From Clostridiales bacterium PH28_bin88 (lineage in GTDB: Bacteria > Bacillota > PH28-bin88), in NCBI GenBank assembly GCA_000987045.1, contig LAKY01000055.1:62001-126000 (forward strand): 64,000 nt of DNA, read 5' to 3'. Positions 15,180 through 23,499 of the stretch are shown in pieces. The notes below the pieces were generated by a model. That model was given only the letters and a program-made list of their open reading frames with translations. It was not told the origin of the DNA and ran no database searches. Every line of letters starts with the position of its first letter. Within the stretch, counting starts at the first letter, position 1. The position numbers and the translations under genes are program-made.

Positions 15180-16967
15180 ATGCAAACCGTCACTGTATGG
15201 GGATTTTTCAGCCAGTCTCCTCACTTTGTCAGAGAAGACGCCTCTGTTAAAGAAGCATTATCCTTATTGGAAGAACAAAGGTTAGAAGGCGTGCCAGTCG
15301 TCGATATAATAGGGCGGCCCTGTGGGATTTTTACCCCGTCCAACGCGGCAACAGTCCTTGCCAAAGGGCGGACCTCCGAAGTCCCTGTCCATGCTGTGGA
15401 CCTGGCCAAACCTGCCATTATTGGAACAGATACTCCTCTCACCGACATCCCGACCACAGAATTTGAGGCATTGCCAATTCTAGTGGTCGATGCCTCCGGT
15501 CGTCTCTGCGGGTCTATCAGCTCCAAGGAATTAAGATTAATTTATCAGCGACACAGTGAACTGTACCAAGAGAAACAATCCGAAAATCTGCGGGCGGAAC
15601 TGGAAAACACAAAACGAAACCTCAAGATTTTTGAAACCGTTTTGGAGCATGCCTACGAGGGCATTCTTATTACCGACGAAAACGGCTACGTCAGGTATAT
15701 TAATGAGCAAAACGCTGTGCTGTTAGGAGTAAAACGGGAGGACGTCCTGGGGAAACATGTCACCTATATCACTGAAAAGGCCGGGACGCATCTGGTATTA
15801 CAGACCAGGAAGCCGCAGATTGGCGCCCAACTGGAAGTTAATGGGCGAAAAATGGTAGTCAACCGGATCCCCATCATGGAAGACGGCAGGGTAATCGCCG
15901 GGGTAGGTATGGTCCTTTTTAAGGATACCAGCGAACTGATCAACATAGTTAAAGAGCTCAATCTCATGCAATCCAAGGTGGAGTACTACCGTTCCGAACT
16001 AGAACATCTGCGGGGAAACAAGTATTCGCTGGAGAATATTGCGGGCCAAAGCGAGGTTATGAAACGAGTTAAAGGATTAGCCCTAAAAGTTGCCCAGACT
16101 GATGCCCCAATATTGCTGCTGGGGGAGAGCGGGACCGGTAAGGAACTTTTCGCGCATACCATTCACCAGTTCAGCTTGAGAAAGGACCGGCCCTTTATCC
16201 GGGTTAACTGTGCGGCCTTACCCAAGGATCTGTTAGAATCGGAACTGTTCGGGTATGAGGAAGGAGCCTTTACCGGAGCTTCAAAAAAGGGAAGGGCCGG
16301 TAAATTTGAACTGGCCGAAGGCGGTACCATCTTTTTGGACGAAATCGGCGACATGCCTTTAGAAATGCAGGCCAAACTCCTCAGGGTTTTACAGGAAAAG
16401 GAAATAGACCGGATAGGCGGAAGTTTCCCCATCAAGGTCGACTTCCGTTTAATCGCCGCCACCAACCAGGACCTGGACCGCCTGGTAACCCAGGGGCGCT
16501 TCCGCACCGACCTTTTTTACCGGCTAAACGTGTGCTGCCTGCAACTGCCTCCTCTACGCGAGAGAAAAGAGGACATTCCAGCTTTGGCCCAACAGTTCTT
16601 GCAGATTTTGACGGACGGGAATAAACAGGACAAATTATTCATATCCGAGGAAGCCATGGCTGTACTTAAACAATACGATTGGCCCGGAAACGTGCGGGAA
16701 CTGTTCAATGTGTTACAGCGGGCAGCCGCCTTTTTAGAAGGCACTACTATCAGACCCCATGACTTAAGCATCCGGGCGGCTCATGCTGAATCAGACACTC
16801 GCCAGGCAGAACGCGATTTAAAGGTAATCTCAGGAGAAGTGGAAAGGAAGGCCATCGAGGAGGCTTTGAAAAGAGCCCGGGGTAACAAGTGCAAAGCAGC
16901 TGATATGCTAGGCATCCACCGGTCCACCCTTTACGAAAAGATCCGCAGGTACAGCATCAGGGCCTGA
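15180..16967 (+). CDS. Sigma-54-dependent transcriptional activator with CBS and PAS domains
   Basis: A 595-residue enhancer-binding protein. Domain order: two CBS motifs (about 1-120; SPHFVREDASVKEALSLL is the first), a coiled linker (125-150), a PAS domain (about 150-260; LEHAYEGILITDENGYVRYIN), the AAA+ ATPase (about 285-515) and a Fis-type HTH (GNKCKAADMLGIHRSTLYEKI, C-terminus). In the ATPase, Walker A GESGTGKE is at 315-322, the sigma-54-contacting GAFTGA loop is intact at 362-367, and Walker B FLDEIGD is near 385. CBS domains usually sense adenosyl nucleotides, and PAS domains sense small ligands or redox state. ATG 15180 follows GGGAGGGAAG. It is a good candidate to drive the sigma-54-like promoters at 39514-39530 and 45914-45930. 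Confidence 0.9.
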   Translation: MQTVTVWGFFSQSPHFVREDASVKEALSLLEEQRLEGVPVVDIIGRPCGIFTPSNAATVLAKGRTSEVPVHAVDLAKPAIIGTDTPLTDIPTTEFEALPILVVDASGRLCGSISSKELRLIYQRHSELYQEKQSENLRAELENTKRNLKIFETVLEHAYEGILITDENGYVRYINEQNAVLLGVKREDVLGKHVTYITEKAGTHLVLQTRKPQIGAQLEVNGRKMVVNRIPIMEDGRVIAGVGMVLFKDTSELINIVKELNLMQSKVEYYRSELEHLRGNKYSLENIAGQSEVMKRVKGLALKVAQTDAPILLLGESGTGKELFAHTIHQFSLRKDRPFIRVNCAALPKDLLESELFGYEEGAFTGASKKGRAGKFELAEGGTIFLDEIGDMPLEMQAKLLRVLQEKEIDRIGGSFPIKVDFRLIAATNQDLDRLVTQGRFRTDLFYRLNVCCLQLPPLRERKEDIPALAQQFLQILTDGNKQDKLFISEEAMAVLKQYDWPGNVRELFNVLQRAAAFLEGTTIRPHDLSIRAAHAESDTRQAERDLKVISGEVERKAIEEALKRARGNKCKAADMLGIHRSTLYEKIRRYSIRA

Positions 16968-17139
16968 GGTCCGCCAGTTGCCTGGTGGTGTATCCATTAC
17001 CACACCCAAGATCCAGGATTCGCTCATCACCCTTGAGGTTTAGTTCCTTAAGCAGTAAATCTCCCCATTCCCTTTGGTGATGAGAGTGCTGCTCATAATG
17101 GCGCCCCTCCCAATTCGCGATCACCGGTTTCTGCAGCAT
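16957..17139 (-). pseudogene. Truncated SAM-dependent methyltransferase (N-terminal remnant)
   Basis: Sixty codons encode the start of a class I methyltransferase: HYEQHSHHQREWGDLLL followed by motif I, ILDLGCGNGYTT, the SAM-binding loop. The frame stops right after motif I, where about 200 more residues are expected, and its last codons overlap the 3' end of the convergent sigma-54 gene. A GGGAGG lies upstream of ATG 17139, and it follows the DUF1847 gene by 19 bases. The rest of the gene was probably lost by a deletion that joined it to the regulator. A functional 60-residue protein is unlikely. Confidence 0.7.
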
Positions 17140-17158
17140 TATGTCATACGCCTCCCTG

Positions 17159-17866
17159 TCAACCGTTTTTCTCGTTTATAGAGCGAGGCCTTTTCACAAA
17201 CCTTTGGTAATAGCTCTCAGAAGTATACAACGCCGCAATGGGGTTGTGCCCAAGAACCCGGTCCTTTACGGCAAAAACCGTTGTCATGGCCTTGGCATTT
17301 TTCAGGAACAACGAATCATGGCCCACGCACAGTCCCATAATGATGTTGAATTCTGTTTCGGCTTCATTTAAGACCTCGGCTTGGGTAATCGGATTGCACA
17401 TGGCCTCGAAGCTGCCGATACTGACCTTCTCTTCCTCCTTCAGGCCAAGGGTTTCTTTAGGTACACACCCTACCTTGCACACCACGGAAACAACCTCAAA
17501 CCCGTGTTTTTCCAAAATACCGGCCAAAACAGACGCCTCAGAGTGGAGACCCCCACAAAAAGCAAGGCCTAGTCTCCGATACCCCATCCGCTCTGCAAAC
17601 TCGCAGATCTCTTCCAACCTCGGTTTAACGGGGAACAATACATAGGGCTTAGCCTCCCGCTCAATATAGCACATGGCCTCCTGGATGGAAGCCTGCCGCG
17701 CAAACCCGGCAATCTCCGAATCCGCATACCTTTCCCTGCCTCGCTCAATAGCCCCTCCGTAGTTATTGGTAGGGCAAAATGCGGGACCCTTGCCGTCTTG
17801 CGCCCGGCATGCCTTTTCGTGGCGCTTGATTGCGCAACTGGCACATCGGGCCAAATTCTTGTCCAC
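17159..17866 (-). CDS. DUF1847 family cysteine-rich protein
   Basis: A 235-residue protein. The N-terminal Cys group ARCASCAIKRHEKAC...FCP (Cys8, 11, 20, 31) and later GLAFCGGLHSEA, CKVGCVPKE and MCNPITQAE, then NIIMGLCVGHDSLFLK, are what I know of DUF1847, a putative metal-binding family of anaerobes with no proven function. The start is GTG 17866, after GGGGGAAGAG and just past the stop of porB; the longer frame to 17995 would overlap porB and encodes an unrelated-looking N-terminus. It is the last intact gene of the POR operon, suggesting a redox or Fe-S related role there. Confidence 0.75.
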   Translation of the reverse strand: MDKNLARCASCAIKRHEKACRAQDGKGPAFCPTNNYGGAIERGRERYADSEIAGFARQASIQEAMCYIEREAKPYVLFPVKPRLEEICEFAERMGYRRLGLAFCGGLHSEASVLAGILEKHGFEVVSVVCKVGCVPKETLGLKEEEKVSIGSFEAMCNPITQAEVLNEAETEFNIIMGLCVGHDSLFLKNAKAMTTVFAVKDRVLGHNPIAALYTSESYYQRFVKRPRSINEKNG

Positions 17867-17894
17867 TACTCTTCCCCCTCGTAATGTTTCGCTA

Positions 17895-18809
17895 TTACCA
17901 CATTGGCATTCCACCGGGCAAGGTCTCTTTTTCCCGCGCCTTGGCCCAGTAGTCATCGACCTGTTTCTGCACAAAGCTGATGTCTTCAGGTGCAAAGTGT
18001 TTAAATCTACCCTGCATTTTCAGATATGAGGAAACGGGTTTCCTGTTGGCGGGATTTTTTGTTAACTGCACTTGGCCTCCATCATATTCCATTAATGGCC
18101 ACAATCCAGTTTCCACCGCCAGCCTGGCAGCTTGGACCGTAAGGCTGGAATCAAGCCCCCATCCTGTGGGGCAAGGCGCCAAGACATGGATATAGGACGG
18201 CCCGCCGGTATTCATGGCTCTGCTGACCTTCTCGAAGTAGTCCACGGGGTAAGCGATGCTGGCGGTAGCCGCATAGGGAATCCCGTGGGCCAGCATGATG
18301 CGGAACATATCTTTCTTTGGCCGGTTTTCCCCCTGGCTGGCGCCGGTAACCGGCGTGGTAGTGGTCCTGGTCCCGCGGGGGGTAGCGCCGCTCCGCTGGG
18401 CGCCGGTATTCATGTAGGCTTCGTTATCGTAGCAGATGTAAATGAATCTATCGCCCCTTTCCACCGCCCCAGACAACGCCTGTAGGCCGATATCCGCCGT
18501 TCCCCCGTCACCAGCAAACCCAACCACATGGTATCCCTCTTTGTTTTTTACCCTTAGTCCCGCTGAAATCCCGGAAAGAACAGCGGCGGTTCCGGCAAAA
18601 GAACTGATTAATGCAGGGACCCGGAAAGGGATCTGCGGGTAAAAGCACGAGACGGCCATAACGCAACATGGCGGCATCACCAGCATGGTTTTGCTGCCTA
18701 AAACCTTCAGTGCCAATCTTGCCGCCAGCGTGCCACCGCATCCCACACAGCCCGCGTGGCCGAAGAATAATTCTTCCCCCGGTAGGTTCTTGATGCTCAC
18801 CTTTGCCAT
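17895..18809 (-). CDS. porB: 2-oxoacid:ferredoxin oxidoreductase, beta subunit (PorB)
   Basis: A 304-residue TPP-binding subunit. Cys21 and Cys24 (GCVGCGG), Cys48/49 and a distal Cys in APCPTGWG are the expected ligands of the internal [4Fe-4S] cluster. GDGGTADIG at 100-108 with YDNEAYMNTGAQRSG is the TPP-magnesium motif. The four-gene order gamma-delta-alpha-beta is the classic pyruvate:ferredoxin oxidoreductase arrangement. The enzyme would convert pyruvate or another 2-oxoacid plus CoA to acyl-CoA, CO2 and reduced ferredoxin. The ATG is 15 bases after porA. Pyruvate is the likely substrate, but 2-oxoisovalerate-type enzymes share these motifs. Confidence 0.88.
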   Translation of the reverse strand: MAKVSIKNLPGEELFFGHAGCVGCGGTLAARLALKVLGSKTMLVMPPCCVMAVSCFYPQIPFRVPALISSFAGTAAVLSGISAGLRVKNKEGYHVVGFAGDGGTADIGLQALSGAVERGDRFIYICYDNEAYMNTGAQRSGATPRGTRTTTTPVTGASQGENRPKKDMFRIMLAHGIPYAATASIAYPVDYFEKVSRAMNTGGPSYIHVLAPCPTGWGLDSSLTVQAARLAVETGLWPLMEYDGGQVQLTKNPANRKPVSSYLKMQGRFKHFAPEDISFVQKQVDDYWAKAREKETLPGGMPMW

Positions 18810-18824
18810 ATTTTTATCCCTTCC

Positions 18825-19970
18825 TCAAACCCTTTCCGCCCGTGGAGTCTTAGCCATCTTGAACAGTTCCTCAAACATCCGCTCAATATCTTCAGGCCTG
18901 ATATCGCGCCCACCCAGGCCGGTTACGTAGCCTTTCACCGGTGGTGCTTCCCGCACATCTAGCAAGGCCGCTTTGACCTCGGAAAATAGAGCACCCTCAT
19001 AACCGAAGGAAATATTGCGATCCAGCACACCAACCGCCCGCACGCGGGAAGTTAAAGCCTGGATATTCTCCCGAGGAAAGGGCCGCAATGAACGGATCCT
19101 TAGAACGCCCGCTTTGCTCCCCGCTTTCCTTAATTCATCCACCACGTCTTTAGCCGTAGAGGCGACCGCCCCCATCAAGACCAGCATGGCATCGGCGTCT
19201 TCGCACCTGTAGTCTTCGGTTAGCCCGCCATGGTCCCTGCCAAACTGTTCTTTGAATTCCCCGCACACCCTTAAAATTGTCCCTTTGGCCTTTTCCATGG
19301 CGTCCTGCTGCTGGAGACGGAATTCCTGGTACAGGTCCGGCATGGCTCCCGCGCAGAGTGTCCGGGGATGGTCCGCATCCAACAGGTTCTGGGGCCGGTA
19401 TTGGGGAAGGAAGGCATCCACCCCAGCCTGGTCTGGCACGTCAACCAGCTCATTGGTGTGCGAGAGGGTGAACCCATCCAAACAAACCATCACGGGCAAA
19501 GCAGTTTCTTCGGCGATTTTAAAGGCCATAATACAAGCATCCAGGGCCTCCTGGGAGGTTTCAACGTAGAGTTGCACCCAACCGGTGTCCCGTACAGACA
19601 CGGAGTCCTGATGATCGCACCAGATATTCCAGGGTGGTCCGACAGCCCTGTTGGATACGGCCATGACCACCGGGAACCTGCCTCCGCTTACATAATGGAG
19701 CATCTCAAACATGTATGCCAGACCCTGAGATGAAGTTGCCGTAAAAGTCCTTGCTCCTACGGCGCTGGCGCCTAGACAAGCCGATAATGCAGAGTGTTCT
19801 GATTCTACCTTTACATACTCCGCATGCATTTCTCCCTTGGCTACAAAGTCAGCGATTTGCTCCACAATCTTTGTTTGTGGGGTTATTGGGTAAGCTGCAA
19901 TTACTTCCGTCCTGCTCAATTTAACCCCGTACGCCACCGCGGTGTTGCCGTCGATAAACTCCCTAGACAT
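18825..19970 (-). CDS. porA: 2-oxoacid:ferredoxin oxidoreductase, alpha subunit (PorA)
   Basis: A 381-residue subunit. It starts MSREFIDGNTAVAYGVKLSR, followed by AAYPITPQTKIVE (about 26-38) and VESEHSALSACLGAS, which carries the conserved Glu that activates TPP. LHYVSGGRFPVVMAV and the C-terminal transketolase-C region (LRIRSLRPFP, GVLDRNISFGYEGALF) complete the usual layout. The start is ATG 19970 after AAGGAGGG; it overlaps the 3' end of the ferredoxin-subunit gene by 8 bases, so translation is coupled. A longer frame to 20051 runs inside the upstream gene and is rejected. Confidence 0.9.
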   Translation of the reverse strand: MSREFIDGNTAVAYGVKLSRTEVIAAYPITPQTKIVEQIADFVAKGEMHAEYVKVESEHSALSACLGASAVGARTFTATSSQGLAYMFEMLHYVSGGRFPVVMAVSNRAVGPPWNIWCDHQDSVSVRDTGWVQLYVETSQEALDACIMAFKIAEETALPVMVCLDGFTLSHTNELVDVPDQAGVDAFLPQYRPQNLLDADHPRTLCAGAMPDLYQEFRLQQQDAMEKAKGTILRVCGEFKEQFGRDHGGLTEDYRCEDADAMLVLMGAVASTAKDVVDELRKAGSKAGVLRIRSLRPFPRENIQALTSRVRAVGVLDRNISFGYEGALFSEVKAALLDVREAPPVKGYVTGLGGRDIRPEDIERMFEELFKMAKTPRAERV

Positions 19971-20247
19971 CGCTACTACCCTCCTTAACCATGGAAATGG
20001 CCGAGCGAGGGCATTCTTCGGCGCAAATCCCGCAGCCCTTGCAGTAGTCATAATTGATACGAATTTCTTTATCTAACCGGCTGATGGTCCCTTCCGGACA
20101 AAAGACCCAGCACAGCAAACAGCCGCTGCATTTCTCTTCCGATAATACGGGGCGAAATACCCGCCATGTCCCTGTTTGGTAGGTAAGCAACCCCCCGGGG
20201 AAATTTGGTCCAACCGGAAGGCGTTCCGCAGGCTTGGTTTGACTCAT
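19963..20247 (-). CDS. porD: 2-oxoacid:ferredoxin oxidoreductase, delta (ferredoxin) subunit (PorD)
   Basis: A 94-residue 2[4Fe-4S] ferredoxin-type subunit. Two full C-x2-C-x2-C-x3-C-P motifs are present: Cys40, 43, 46, 50 (CSGCLLCWVFCP) and Cys69, 72, 75, 79 (CKGCGICAEECP). The N-terminal 30 residues (GPNFPGGLLTYQTGTWR) are the family extension that docks to the other subunits. It carries electrons from the TPP site to soluble ferredoxin. It overlaps porA and follows porC by 76 bases. Confidence 0.9.
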   Translation of the reverse strand: MSQTKPAERLPVGPNFPGGLLTYQTGTWRVFRPVLSEEKCSGCLLCWVFCPEGTISRLDKEIRINYDYCKGCGICAEECPRSAISMVKEGSSDV

Positions 20248-20323
20248 CTCTTCCTCTCACCCCTAAGCTTAACAAGCCCTTGAAAAACTACTTTATTGTA
20301 TGAAAATACCTAGCCTGTCTTGT

Positions 20324-20869
20324 TTACCTGAGTACAAGACTTTGGCAAGCAACCCTGGCCGCTTCCGCATTTTTAGCGGCAATCTCGCGAGGGAACCCGT
20401 TACATATCGCCCTTTGCATTGATTCAATGCTTACAAGTCCTGTCGCCCCCGCCAAGGCTCCCAGCATCGCGGTATTTACAATCGGAATACCCAGTGTGTT
20501 GATGGCGATCTCCGTAGCGTCCACGGTGGCTATGTTTAGCCCGGCCGGCGGGCAAAACCCTACCGGCAACGTGCGAGAGTTAATCACTAACCACCCGCCG
20601 CTCTTGAGTCCCCCGCCGACGTCTGTTACCGCCAAAAGTGTTTCATCCATGACCACTACACAAAAGGGCTGGTAAACCTGGCTTCTCGCGCGAATCGGCC
20701 TGTCGCTCACCCGTGTAAAAGCCAGCACCGGAGCGCCCCTTCGCTCAGCCCCAAAAGCCGGAAAGGACTGGGCGTACTTCCCTTCGTAAAGGGCAGCCGC
20801 CATCCCTGCCAGGGTAGCAGCCGTGACCCCACCCTGTCCTCCCCGCCCATGCCACCGAATCTCAACCAT
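20324..20869 (-). CDS. porC: 2-oxoacid:ferredoxin oxidoreductase, gamma subunit (PorC)
   Basis: A 181-residue gamma subunit. MVEIRWHGRGGQGGVTAATLAG is the standard N-terminus, which holds the CoA-contacting glycine loop; FPAFGAERRGAPVLAFTR and VNTAMLGALAGATGLVS follow as expected. The start is ATG 20869 with GGGGGTAGGG upstream; the longer frame from 20938 overlaps dctQ. The first gene of porCDAB lies 25 bases after the TRAP small permease, so transporter and oxidoreductase are probably on one transcript. Confidence 0.9.
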   Translation of the reverse strand: MVEIRWHGRGGQGGVTAATLAGMAAALYEGKYAQSFPAFGAERRGAPVLAFTRVSDRPIRARSQVYQPFCVVVMDETLLAVTDVGGGLKSGGWLVINSRTLPVGFCPPAGLNIATVDATEIAINTLGIPIVNTAMLGALAGATGLVSIESMQRAICNGFPREIAAKNAEAARVACQSLVLR

Positions 20870-20894
20870 CAACCCTACCCCCACTAACTCGCTA

Positions 20895-21443
20895 TTACTT
20901 GGTGTCGCCGTTTTCCAGGTTTGCCGACAGCGAGGCATGCAGAATTTTTCCTGATTTTGTCCTCTTTGTGGATAGGCGAGAGAAAAAGGTTTCGAGGTAA
21001 TAGAGGGCTAACAAAAGGCCGCCAATCGGGATCGCCAAATACACCGCCCACAAGGGTAACTCCATGGAGGAGGAACTGATAATCCGGTTGGCATACAGGT
21101 GCGGAATAAACTTAACAGCCGAAAGTACTACGAGCAAACTATAAAAAGCGCTCAGCAACAAGGTTATGGATCTTACTACCCGCTTGACCCCGGCAGGAAG
21201 TACCCGAAAGACCAGGTCCACGTCGATATGAAAGTTCTCTCTTCCGCTCTGGGCCAGGGTCAAAAAAATTGCCCAAGCAAGGCTAAACATAACGACTTCC
21301 TCGGAAATCTCAAAAGAACGGTGAAATAGCTGCCGGCTTAACGCTTCTATAAGCATCCAAGTCACCGCTAGTGTGAAAAAGGCAACTCCGATATTCGGGA
21401 TCACCCTTCGCTCGATAAACTTTAATACGCCAATCACCTTCAA
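20895..21443 (-). CDS. dctQ: TRAP transporter small permease (DctQ)
   Basis: A 182-residue inner-membrane protein with four predicted membrane spans (about 14-36, 48-68, 88-110 and 130-150) and the small-permease feature SREN between spans 2 and 3 (LTLAQSGRENFHIDV). The start is a TTG at 21443, spaced correctly from GGAGGG; the frame open to 21566 runs into a GC-rich hairpin and is not a natural N-terminus. It works with DctP and DctM, which lie in the same gene run but are separated by two enzyme genes. Confidence 0.82.
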   Translation of the reverse strand: MKVIGVLKFIERRVIPNIGVAFFTLAVTWMLIEALSRQLFHRSFEISEEVVMFSLAWAIFLTLAQSGRENFHIDVDLVFRVLPAGVKRVVRSITLLLSAFYSLLVVLSAVKFIPHLYANRIISSSSMELPLWAVYLAIPIGGLLLALYYLETFFSRLSTKRTKSGKILHASLSANLENGDTK

Positions 21444-21501
21444 AAGAATCCCTCCTTCGCAAACTTCTTGTTTAAGCGGAGGCGCCGTACGGTATTTAGG
21501 G

Positions 21502-21530
21502 GGGGATGTTCCCCGGCGGGGGAACTCCCC
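21502..21530 (-). other. GC-rich hairpin between dctP and dctQ
   Basis: GGGGATGTTCCCC and GGGGGAACTCCCC form a strong stem with one bulge. No U tract follows on the minus strand, so it is probably not a full terminator. Hairpins just after binding-protein genes commonly protect the upstream mRNA and lower expression of the permease genes. Confidence 0.55.
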
Positions 21531-21550
21531 TCCCTCAATACACCACTTCT

Positions 21551-22624
21551 CTATTGAACCGGCCACACCCTATTGTATTTCTTGTTCAATTCGACAAACT
21601 TCTGGTAAACGTCCGGATACTTCTGCGCAAAACGGTCCATAGAAGGTCTCACTTTATTGGACCACTCGGGCAGTTCGCTTTCCGGCACCTCATGCAGCTG
21701 CGCCTTGAATTCACCCTTGATTTTCTTGTAGGATTCTTCAGCCAGGTCAATGGAATCCTGCCACTGGGAGGCAGCCACTTCATCCATGGTATCGGCTACG
21801 ATCTTCTGAATGTCCTGGGGTAAGCTCTTAAACCACTTCTCATCTACCAGTACCGTATAGGTCAGCACCTGCATCTGCGGGATTAGCAGTCCTGTCTTTC
21901 CTACAGGGCCAACAATATTTGCCCAACCGTCGCTCGACGTCAGCACCCCTTCGATAACCCCTTGCGCAAGGGCCGTGGTCATCTCAGAAGCAGGCATGGA
22001 AATAGCCGTTACCCCTAATTCCTTTAACCAGTCAAGGGTTGCCTGGCCACCTGTAACCCGGATTTTTAAGTTCTTCATATCAGCAGGTTTCTTGGGGGTT
22101 TTGTCCTTAAACACATACACAGTAGCGTCCGCCCGCAGAAGACCCATCACCCGCATTTTCGAGCTGTCAATCTGGGCTGTCAGCAAATCCATCAGTTCTG
22201 AGCGAAACTGCTTGTTCTTTAGTATTTGATCGTCAGTGATAGCAAAGGGGAGGTTGATAATACCGTAGGCCGGGCTGACCTGCTCCACATTAACGCTCAC
22301 CGGCCAAACCATCTGCACCGACCCCGTTCCCAGGGCTTGGACCGCATCCTTGTCGCTGTAAAGCTGGCTGGCCGGATAAACCTTTGCCTTTACCCTGCCA
22401 TTAGTCCGCTCCTCCACCAGTTTAGCGTACTTCTCCATCAGGGCGTTCTTCCAGTGAGTCGTTGAAACTTCGTGGGTCAGCACCATGTTGATAGGCTGTT
22501 CAGCCTTCTGTTCGGTAGTACCCTGCGGCTGGTCCTTCTTGGCGGTCTGGCCGCCTCCACAACCCGAAACCACCAGCAGCGCAACAACCATCAGGACTGC
22601 CAATACTAACATCCGCTTTTTCAT
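21551..22624 (-). CDS. dctP: TRAP transporter substrate-binding lipoprotein (DctP)
   Basis: A 357-residue extracytoplasmic binding protein. Lipoprotein signal: KKR, a hydrophobic core, then lipobox VVSGC with Cys22 as lipidation site, followed by a GGGQTAKKDQPQG linker. The DctP fold shows ASQLYSDKDAVQALGTGSVQMV, and LKIRVTGGQAT carries the conserved Arg that binds the ligand's carboxylate. The ligand is therefore likely an organic acid. Upstream, 172 bases (22625-22796) contain the ribosome site AAGGAGGG and no other gene. Neighbouring enzymes for CoA activation and 2-oxoacid oxidation suggest that the imported acid ends at pyruvate or acetyl-CoA. Confidence 0.88.
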   Translation of the reverse strand: MKKRMLVLAVLMVVALLVVSGCGGGQTAKKDQPQGTTEQKAEQPINMVLTHEVSTTHWKNALMEKYAKLVEERTNGRVKAKVYPASQLYSDKDAVQALGTGSVQMVWPVSVNVEQVSPAYGIINLPFAITDDQILKNKQFRSELMDLLTAQIDSSKMRVMGLLRADATVYVFKDKTPKKPADMKNLKIRVTGGQATLDWLKELGVTAISMPASEMTTALAQGVIEGVLTSSDGWANIVGPVGKTGLLIPQMQVLTYTVLVDEKWFKSLPQDIQKIVADTMDEVAASQWQDSIDLAEESYKKIKGEFKAQLHEVPESELPEWSNKVRPSMDRFAQKYPDVYQKFVELNKKYNRVWPVQ

Positions 22625-22796
22625 AAATCTTTGATACCCTCCTTGATTTATTGTCTTGGACTCTAGGGACCTACAAATACTCGACCACCTTGTTTCCTGC
22701 TTTGGCCTCTTCGACTAACACCATTTCTGCAGCCTACCATCCAGTCTGTTTTTCTTCCATCCCCCCTCCTGACGATAGCTTTGTACCAAGTCGTAT

Positions 22797-23459
22797 TCAC
22801 TCAAGTATAAGAGCAAGAAAACGCGCCGGAGCCGCTTCGGTATCCATGAGTTTCAGCGGTGCGGCAACCAGAAGAAACCTCTTGCTCCCGACAGACGCCA
22901 GGTTTGTCATTCCTTCCAGCAGGGTTACTCCCGACTCCATCAATACCCTGTGCACCGTGAAATCCGCGGGAGTGAAATCAGCAAACCGCGCATGATACTC
23001 CTGGACAAAATCAAACCCCACGGCTTTAACCTTTCGATCCGCCAACCACCTGGCCCCTTCCGGCGTCAGGTAAGGTGATTGAGTGAAGAATTCCTCTTTA
23101 CCGAAGGTCCGGTCGCTCCACCCGGTATGGAGCACGGCAATATCCCCCGGCCTGATGGCCTCTTGAAACCCCTGTAAATCCCCTGTATCGACAGCGGAGT
23201 TAGCCTCCTTGTGCGTCAAGTCCAGCAGCACCGCTTCTCCCACCAAGTTTTCCAGGGGTGTCTCGCCGATGGTATGGCCTCCTGGCAGGCAGTGCAGCGG
23301 GGAATCAACATGGGAACCCATGTGCGCGCTCATACCGATCCAACTGGCCTGCCAATGGCCGGAAGACTTGGTAACCGTGTTGACCTCCATCCTGCGGGGA
23401 TGGGCCGGGTGAGGCGTTGTGCGGATACCGATCGCCAGGCTGAGGTCTGCCACTCTCAT
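22797..23459 (-). CDS. Cyclase-family metal hydrolase (KynB/isatin-hydrolase-like)
   Basis: A 220-residue protein of the 'putative cyclase' family, which contains kynurenine formamidase KynB and isatin hydrolase. The metal-binding signature HMGSHVDSPLH is at 46-56 (His46, His50, Asp52, His56). GDIAVLHTGWSD and VKAVGFDF are other family marks. It would hydrolyse an amide or lactam/lactone bond using zinc or manganese. It lies between a TRAP binding protein and an acyl-CoA dehydrogenase, so it may open or deformylate the transported compound. Real substrate unknown. Confidence 0.8.
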   Translation of the reverse strand: MRVADLSLAIGIRTTPHPAHPRRMEVNTVTKSSGHWQASWIGMSAHMGSHVDSPLHCLPGGHTIGETPLENLVGEAVLLDLTHKEANSAVDTGDLQGFQEAIRPGDIAVLHTGWSDRTFGKEEFFTQSPYLTPEGARWLADRKVKAVGFDFVQEYHARFADFTPADFTVHRVLMESGVTLLEGMTNLASVGSKRFLLVAAPLKLMDTEAAPARFLALILE

Positions 23460-23499
23460 TTACTAACACCCACCCCTTAACTTCGCGGAATTTAAAGAG

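Noticed and set aside
20869-20938. Longer porC frame overlapping dctQ
   Set aside because: The ATG at 20869 has a ribosome site and gives the standard PorC N-terminus.
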